The position numbers and the translations under genes are program-made. Source: Caldilineaceae bacterium bin34 (GTDB taxonomy: Bacteria; Chloroflexota; Anaerolineae; Caldilineales; Caldilineaceae). From it: a stretch of 37,978 nt of DNA. Under the pieces are notes generated by a model. It did no database searches. It had not been told where the DNA came from and was given only the letters and a program-made list of their open reading frames with translations. Numbering within the stretch: the stretch's first letter is position 1; the number at the start of each line of letters is the position of its first letter. The stretch covers positions 1 to 37,978 of the forward strand of contig MPMO01000048.1 of assembly GCA_002238555.1 (NCBI GenBank), in the 5' to 3' direction. Shown one piece after another: positions 34,354 through 37,978 of the stretch.

Positions 34354-35700
34354 TTATATACGATGGTTGACACCACGCATATCCGGTTCACGGGTCGCGG
34401 GAGTCCCTGTGGTCGGCCTTGCGACCGACCAGGGAGGGAGCGCTCCTCGCCGTGCAGCAGCCCCAGTCCCGCGGGCCGAAACGGGTGTGGGCGGAAGTCC
34501 CACCCGCACCAGAATGTTGAGCGCCGCATTGTGGTCGGCGTTCGCCCGGAACCCGCAGGCTCCGCACCGGAACACCGCCTGCGACGGTCGGTTTGACTTG
34601 GCTGTGTGCCCGCAACGGCTGCAGGCTTGCGAAGTGTAGGCAGGATCCACGAACACCACCCGGCCGGCCTTGTACGCCAGCTTGCGCTCCAACTGTCCCC
34701 AGCCCGACGCCAGGATGGATCGGTTGAGCCCTGCCTTCTGCTTCACGTTCCGGCCGGGATCCTCGACCGTGCCCTGCGCACTCCTGGTCATGCCCTTCGT
34801 GTTCAGATCTTCCATGACGACCGTGTGGGCCGTGTCCGCAATCTTGCGGCTGATTTGGTGTGTGGCCGTGTCCCGCCGACGGGCGCGCTTGCGCTGCAGT
34901 TTGCGGAGTTTGCCGGCCGTGCCGCGGCGTCGGTGGGAGCCCTTCTGCTGCCGGGCCATCCTGCGCTGATACCGCTTGATCTTCGCGTCCTCAACGGTCG
35001 TGTCGGGGATTTCGTGTACGGCTCCGGTGCTGTCCGTGGCCTGTCCCACATTGCGGTCCACGCCCACGGCTCCGGACTCCGCGGGCCGGCACACATCGGG
35101 GTGGTCGACCGGCACCTCGAACACGATGTAGGCGTACCACTTCGGCTGCTTGCCCTCCGACTCCTGCTTGACCCGCACCGTCAGAGGCTGGCCGTCGGCA
35201 TACCGAGGGATGGGACCGAGACGCGTCCAACCCATCTTCGGGATGTACAGGCGACCGTCCTCGATGCGCACGCGGGACGGGATGGTGAAGGCGGGCTGTG
35301 TGTAGTGCTTGGCCTTGTACTGCGGACGTCCGTGGTCCGGACGGTCCGGGTCGAAGAAGGCGGCGTAGGCATCGCCCATGTACTTGCAGGCGTACCGGAC
35401 GATTGCGTAGCTGTATTCCTGCAGCCACTCGTGGCCGGGTGCGTTCCGCAACTGCGTGAACCGCTGGCCCAGCGTGAAGAAGGTCGGACTGCCGGGACCC
35501 TCCCCCGGCTTGCCGAACGTCCGCCACATGCGGTAGTCGCGCTCGTGCCCGGCCAGCACGTGGTTCCAGGCGAACCGGCAGGCCCCCGCCAGTTGTTCGA
35601 GGTACTGCCCGTTCGCGGCCGTGCCGGGATACAGACGCACGCGCAGGGTCCGCACTACGGTCTGGGGTTGCTGGCTTGGAAGATGGGGGTTGCTGGCCAT
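34354..35700 (-). CDS. tnpB: TnpB RNA-guided nuclease (IS200/IS605 family), lone copy without TnpA
   Basis: The 448-residue protein has an N-terminal helix-turn-helix-like part (RFAWNHVL), then a split RuvC nuclease with all three acids: Asp215 (GVDRNVG), Glu297 (VMEDLN) and Asp389 (ADHNAALNIL). A zinc ribbon has Cys360, Cys363, Cys379 and Cys382. TnpB cleaves DNA next to a transposon-adjacent motif guided by omega RNA. All residues are intact, so it may be active. The reading frame runs through the omega RNA and stops 4-5 codons beyond the inferred element end, in flanking DNA. No TnpA is present, so it depends on another element to move. Confidence 0.93.
   Translation of the reverse strand: MASNPHLPSQQPQTVVRTLRVRLYPGTAANGQYLEQLAGACRFAWNHVLAGHERDYRMWRTFGKPGEGPGSPTFFTLGQRFTQLRNAPGHEWLQEYSYAIVRYACKYMGDAYAAFFDPDRPDHGRPQYKAKHYTQPAFTIPSRVRIEDGRLYIPKMGWTRLGPIPRYADGQPLTVRVKQESEGKQPKWYAYIVFEVPVDHPDVCRPAESGAVGVDRNVGQATDSTGAVHEIPDTTVEDAKIKRYQRRMARQQKGSHRRRGTAGKLRKLQRKRARRRDTATHQISRKIADTAHTVVMEDLNTKGMTRSAQGTVEDPGRNVKQKAGLNRSILASGWGQLERKLAYKAGRVVFVDPAYTSQACSRCGHTAKSNRPSQAVFRCGACGFRANADHNAALNILVRVGLPPTPVSARGTGAAARRGALPPWSVARPTTGTPATREPDMRGVNHRI
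34367..34505 (-). ncRNA. probable omega RNA (reRNA) of the TnpB element, with element right end
   Basis: The 3' end of IS200/IS605 tnpB genes usually encodes a guide scaffold RNA ending at the element edge. On the minus strand this part folds as a stem at 34404-34435 (TCCCT and GGTCGG pairing with CCGACC and AGGGA around an 8-base loop, two bases bulged) and a second stem at about 34483-34505, and ends GTGTCAA at 34367. The sequence after it (CCATCGTATATAAG on the minus strand) would be the guide. The boundaries are inference from known elements. Confidence 0.55.
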
Positions 35701-35791
35701 GGTGTTCCAATCTCCGTGTCCGGCTGCGGGCCCAGGTTGCCGTCGGATCCTCTCTTTAACCGCAATTGTAGCACAAAAGTTTGACTGTCAA
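34367..35791 (-). mobile_element. lone-TnpB IS200/IS605-type element
   Basis: The right end is inferred at 34367 from the terminal GTGTCAA, and the left end lies near the imperfect repeat TTGACAGTCAA at 35781-35791 (read on the minus strand), where TTGAC would be the adjacent motif. The element sits directly behind the TAG stop of the agmatinase gene. It has no terminal inverted repeats or target duplication, as expected for this family. Confidence 0.65.
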
Positions 35792-36763
35792 CTATTCGAT
35801 ATATGCCCCCTGCACTTCGCCTGCCGTCATGGCGCAAAGCAGTTCGAACATCACTGTGGCTCCGATGAGGGCCGTGCCTCCGGACGGATCGAACGGCGGC
35901 GACACTTCCACCATGTCCGCGCCGATGACGTTCGTTCCCGACAGCCCTCGGACCGCCTCCAAGGCCTGAAAAGAGGTCGGTCCTCCAATCTCCGGCGTAC
36001 CCGTTCCGGGTGCATAGGCTGGATCCACAAAGTCGATGTCGAAGCTGACGTAGATCGGTTCCGTGCCCACAATCCCGCGGGCCTCCTCCATGACGTTCGG
36101 CACGCCGCGTTCCATGAGTTCCTCAACCATGACCATCCGGACCCCCTGATCCTGGCCAAAGTCGATGTCCTCGGTGTCGTACATGGAGCCCCGCAGGCCG
36201 ATCTGGACCGTCCGTCGGGGATCCAGCAGGCCTTCTTCCACGGCCCGACGGAAGGGCGTGCCGTGGGTGTATCGATAACCGCCAAAGTAACCCCGATACA
36301 GATCTGTGTGCGAGTCGAACTGGATCATGCCCACGGGCTCCTGCACAAGCCCGCGCAGGATGGGCAGGGCGATTAGGTGGTCGCCCCCTGCCGTGATCGG
36401 CACGATGCCGTCGCATCTCAGCATCCGGTAGAACGCCTCAACCCGCTTCAGGGAATCATCCAGGTCGGCCGGATTGACGGGCACGTCCCCCAGGTCGGCG
36501 CAGTTGTGGTCGGCATACGGCGACCGCCGCCGGACGGGATGGGCACTGCGTATCATCGAAGAGGAGTCCCGAACCTGTCGGGGACCATGGCGGGCACCGG
36601 GTCGGTTGGTGGTGCCCCCGTCCCAGGGAACCCCCACAAATCCGAAGTCCAGTTCAGGCCAGCGCGCATGCCCGGGAGGTACGTGCGGCAGGCGCATGAA
36701 GGTGGACATGCCCGCAAACCGGGGGGTTTCCAGGCCGGAAACCGGCTGAAAGAACTCGTTCAT
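35792..36763 (-). CDS. agmatinase / ureohydrolase-family protein
   Basis: The 323-residue protein has the full arginase-fold metal set: His129 in GGDHLIALP, Asp150, His152 and Asp154 in FDSHTDLY, and Asp242 and Asp244 in SFDIDFVDPAYAPGTGTPEIGG. The enzymes hydrolyse agmatine, guanidinobutyrate, proclavaminate or guanidine to urea and an amine, using two Mn (or Ni) ions. PGTGTPE is typical of the agmatinase side of the family. The start at 36763 follows the protein-like region; the frame is open 20 codons further. The TnpB element begins right after its stop, so the very C-terminus may have been left just intact. Confidence 0.9.
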   Translation of the reverse strand: MNEFFQPVSGLETPRFAGMSTFMRLPHVPPGHARWPELDFGFVGVPWDGGTTNRPGARHGPRQVRDSSSMIRSAHPVRRRSPYADHNCADLGDVPVNPADLDDSLKRVEAFYRMLRCDGIVPITAGGDHLIALPILRGLVQEPVGMIQFDSHTDLYRGYFGGYRYTHGTPFRRAVEEGLLDPRRTVQIGLRGSMYDTEDIDFGQDQGVRMVMVEELMERGVPNVMEEARGIVGTEPIYVSFDIDFVDPAYAPGTGTPEIGGPTSFQALEAVRGLSGTNVIGADMVEVSPPFDPSGGTALIGATVMFELLCAMTAGEVQGAYIE

Positions 36764-37198
36764 GACATTCCGTTGTTGTATTGGCTTGGCAGTGCAAACA
36801 TTGTCTCGAGTGTGGCGGCACAACCGGTTCCGAAGAAGGGGACAACCTCGTTCGCACAGGCGGCTTCTGCACCTGCGGCCGATGTCTCGGCCCAGAAACC
36901 CTTCAACCCGTTGACAACCTTCCGGCCGACCACGGCCAGATCCTACCTATACAGGTTATGTTCGCATGGTGACCGGAGCACGTCACCAAGGCAACCCTCC
37001 TCCAAGCCGGGCCCCATCGGCCGCGTGTCATCGGCGCCGACTCCGATCTGCATGGAATCCCGTCATACCGTCTACTGCAAGACGCGTCGGCGTTGCGCTC
37101 GACTTTGTGCCAAGTTGAACCAAGGCTTGTACAATCCTAATGGTATTGTCACGCATCCGTACTGAACAACCATAGTTTATGGGAGAAATTTATCCACC
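36764..37198. promoter_or_regulatory. divergent region between agmatinase-like (-) and DinB-like (+) genes
   Basis: These 435 bases hold no supported gene. Several AT-rich hexamers before the DinB-like gene (TACAAT at 37130-37135, TTGTCA at 37146 with CATAGT 19 bases on) could be promoter parts, but none makes a clear pair. GGGAG at 37181 is the likely ribosome site of the DinB-like gene. Confidence 0.4.
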
Positions 37199-37771
37199 AT
37201 GATTGAGCTCAAACAACTGGGCGACAACAGCCTGCAACCCGCGGACATTACGGACGGACAGGCGCAGGATGATTTGCGCCAATTGGTGAATGACATGATT
37301 GATGCCCAACTGTCCATGATCGACGACTGCACAGACGCCGATGTTGTCTTTACGCCCATTGACGAAGCGGCCGATGATCCGGAGGCGGTCTCGGAAGCGG
37401 AAGTCGGAATGGCGTGGACATTGGGCCATGTGATTGTCCATTGTTGTGCATCGTCCGAGGAATCCACGTTCCTGGCGGCTGAATTGGCCCGGGGAGTCGA
37501 GAATCACGGACGGTCGCGGTATGAACCGCACTGGTCAACCATCAAGACAATCCAGCAATGCCGGGAGGTCCTCGAGGACAGTCGCAGGATGCGGTTGGCT
37601 GCCTTGGAAGTATGGCCGCGGCAGCCGAATCTCGACCATCGCTATGAAGTCTGGCCCGGCGGTCCCGTGGCAAACGCCATGGAACTTTATGTAGTAGGTC
37701 ACATTCATGAATATTCCCACTTTGATCAGATTAGGGAAATCGTGAGACAGGCGCAGGCAGCGCGCCTGTAG
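37199..37771 (+). CDS. DinB-superfamily protein (putative metal-binding four-helix bundle)
   Basis: The 190-residue all-helical protein fits the DinB_2 pattern. It has a first helix QLVNDMIDAQLSMIDD, a metal-ligand-like histidine in MAWTLGHVIVHCC (His77 or His81), and a C-terminal HIHEYSHFDQI with His168, His170 and His174. DinB-like proteins bind Ni, Zn or Fe with a His triad; many are thiol-dependent S-transferases, others of unknown role. It is alone, followed by the window-edge IS. Confidence 0.8.
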   Translation: MIELKQLGDNSLQPADITDGQAQDDLRQLVNDMIDAQLSMIDDCTDADVVFTPIDEAADDPEAVSEAEVGMAWTLGHVIVHCCASSEESTFLAAELARGVENHGRSRYEPHWSTIKTIQQCREVLEDSRRMRLAALEVWPRQPNLDHRYEVWPGGPVANAMELYVVGHIHEYSHFDQIREIVRQAQAARL

Positions 37772-37843
37772 GAAGCCGGTGGGAGCGCCTTTCCATAGAA
37801 TCCATATCCATGTCTGCAGATTGGGTTGCCGACACCGTGTATT

Positions 37844-37851
37844 GATTTTCG
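37844..37851 (+). repeat. 8-bp direct repeat GATTTTCG next to the right-hand IS end
   Basis: This is the same octamer in the same orientation as 128-135, ending exactly where the GTAACTGTTCAG repeat begins at 37852. Confidence 0.6.
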
Positions 37852-37978
37852 GTAACTGTTCAGGTACTCCAGCCTGGGGCTGTTAGACAGCCTGACGCGG
37901 GCCGCTCGGGATTGGCCCGCCGGCCGGGTTGTGCGACACTGGGGCCATGTCCGCGCCGTCCCTCTCCGAGCAGCTGGC
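37852..37978 (+). mobile_element. left end of the IS66-like insertion sequence (truncated by window edge)
   Basis: The piece begins GTAACTGTTCAGG, imperfect inverted repeat to the element end at 1-127, and is also 127 nt long. A transposase-like open frame starts 95 bases in. The orientation of both pieces agrees with one element type reading left to right on the plus strand. Confidence 0.6.
37947..37978 (+). CDS. N-terminus of the IS transposase (partial, 3' end outside the window)
   Basis: ATG at 37947 opens MSAPSLSEQLA and continues to the edge. The position, 95 bases inside the terminal repeat, suits the start of an IS66-type single transposase gene. Too short to identify by content. Confidence 0.35.
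   Translation, partial: MSAPSLSEQL

Noticed and set aside
52..37947. Joining the window ends directly gives an in-frame 27-codon ORF
   Set aside because: The frame agreement can be chance (one in three). Both pieces being exactly 127 nt suggests that the middle of the IS is simply missing from the assembly, not that the ends touch.
1..37978. CRISPR array, tRNA or rRNA genes
   Set aside because: No regularly spaced repeats, cloverleaf-like sequences or rRNA motifs were found on reading the intergenic regions of both strands.

Overview
The window is high-GC bacterial DNA. The solute-binding lipoproteins have short linkers rich in Ala, Pro and acidic residues just after the lipobox cysteine, there are several ABC importers for sugars and oligopeptide-like solutes, and there is a Uma2 protein, a DinB protein and a lone TnpB. 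Together these suggest a Chloroflexota bacterium, most like the Caldilineaceae-type members known from sponges and other marine hosts. This assignment is inference from protein style. No rRNA, tRNA, CRISPR array, phage module or replication gene was seen.

Both ends of the window look like the two ends of one insertion-sequence type. Bases 1-127 end in, and bases 37852-37978 begin with, imperfect inverted repeats starting GTAACTGTTCAG (IS66 style). Each piece is exactly 127 nt long, and both are bordered by the same 8 bp, GATTTTCG. This is what a contig broken at a repeat looks like. The shared 8 bp raises the possibility that both ends belong to one insertion in a circular molecule.

Layout: 450-6430 holds a DUF1971 cupin, a GH16 lipoprotein, a D-2-hydroxyacid dehydrogenase, an MDR oxidoreductase, a sulfatase and a small membrane protein. 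6773-8119 holds a Uma2 protein preceded by the wreck of an ABC ATPase. 8669-13041 holds an amidohydrolase and a CUT1 sugar importer (binding protein plus two permeases). 13188-19425, on the minus strand, is a full five-gene Opp/Dpp-type importer. 19868-23709 holds a GH2 enzyme and a beta-propeller glycosidase-like protein. 23929-27220 is a second CUT1 importer with a Tat-type lipoprotein. 27365-29143 holds a LiaF-like protein and an SPFH protein. 29314-32390 holds a Gfo/Idh/MocA oxidoreductase and a 605-residue protein of unknown function. 32632-33296 is an RHH/PIN toxin-antitoxin pair. 33338-34341 holds a MobA-like nucleotidyltransferase and a DUF2905 protein. 34367-35791 is a lone TnpB element with a probable omega RNA. 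35792-37771 holds an agmatinase-family hydrolase and a DinB-like protein.

The bulk of the window (about 1.1-32.4 kb) reads as a scavenging region for complex, probably sulfated, glycans. A surface GH16 lipoprotein would trim polymer, three importers would bring fragments in, and a sulfatase, GH2, propeller enzyme and several NAD(P)-dependent oxidoreductases, none with a visible export signal, would process them inside. Neither CUT1 system has its own ATPase, so a shared one elsewhere is expected. Several palindromes sit upstream of these genes and are candidate operators.
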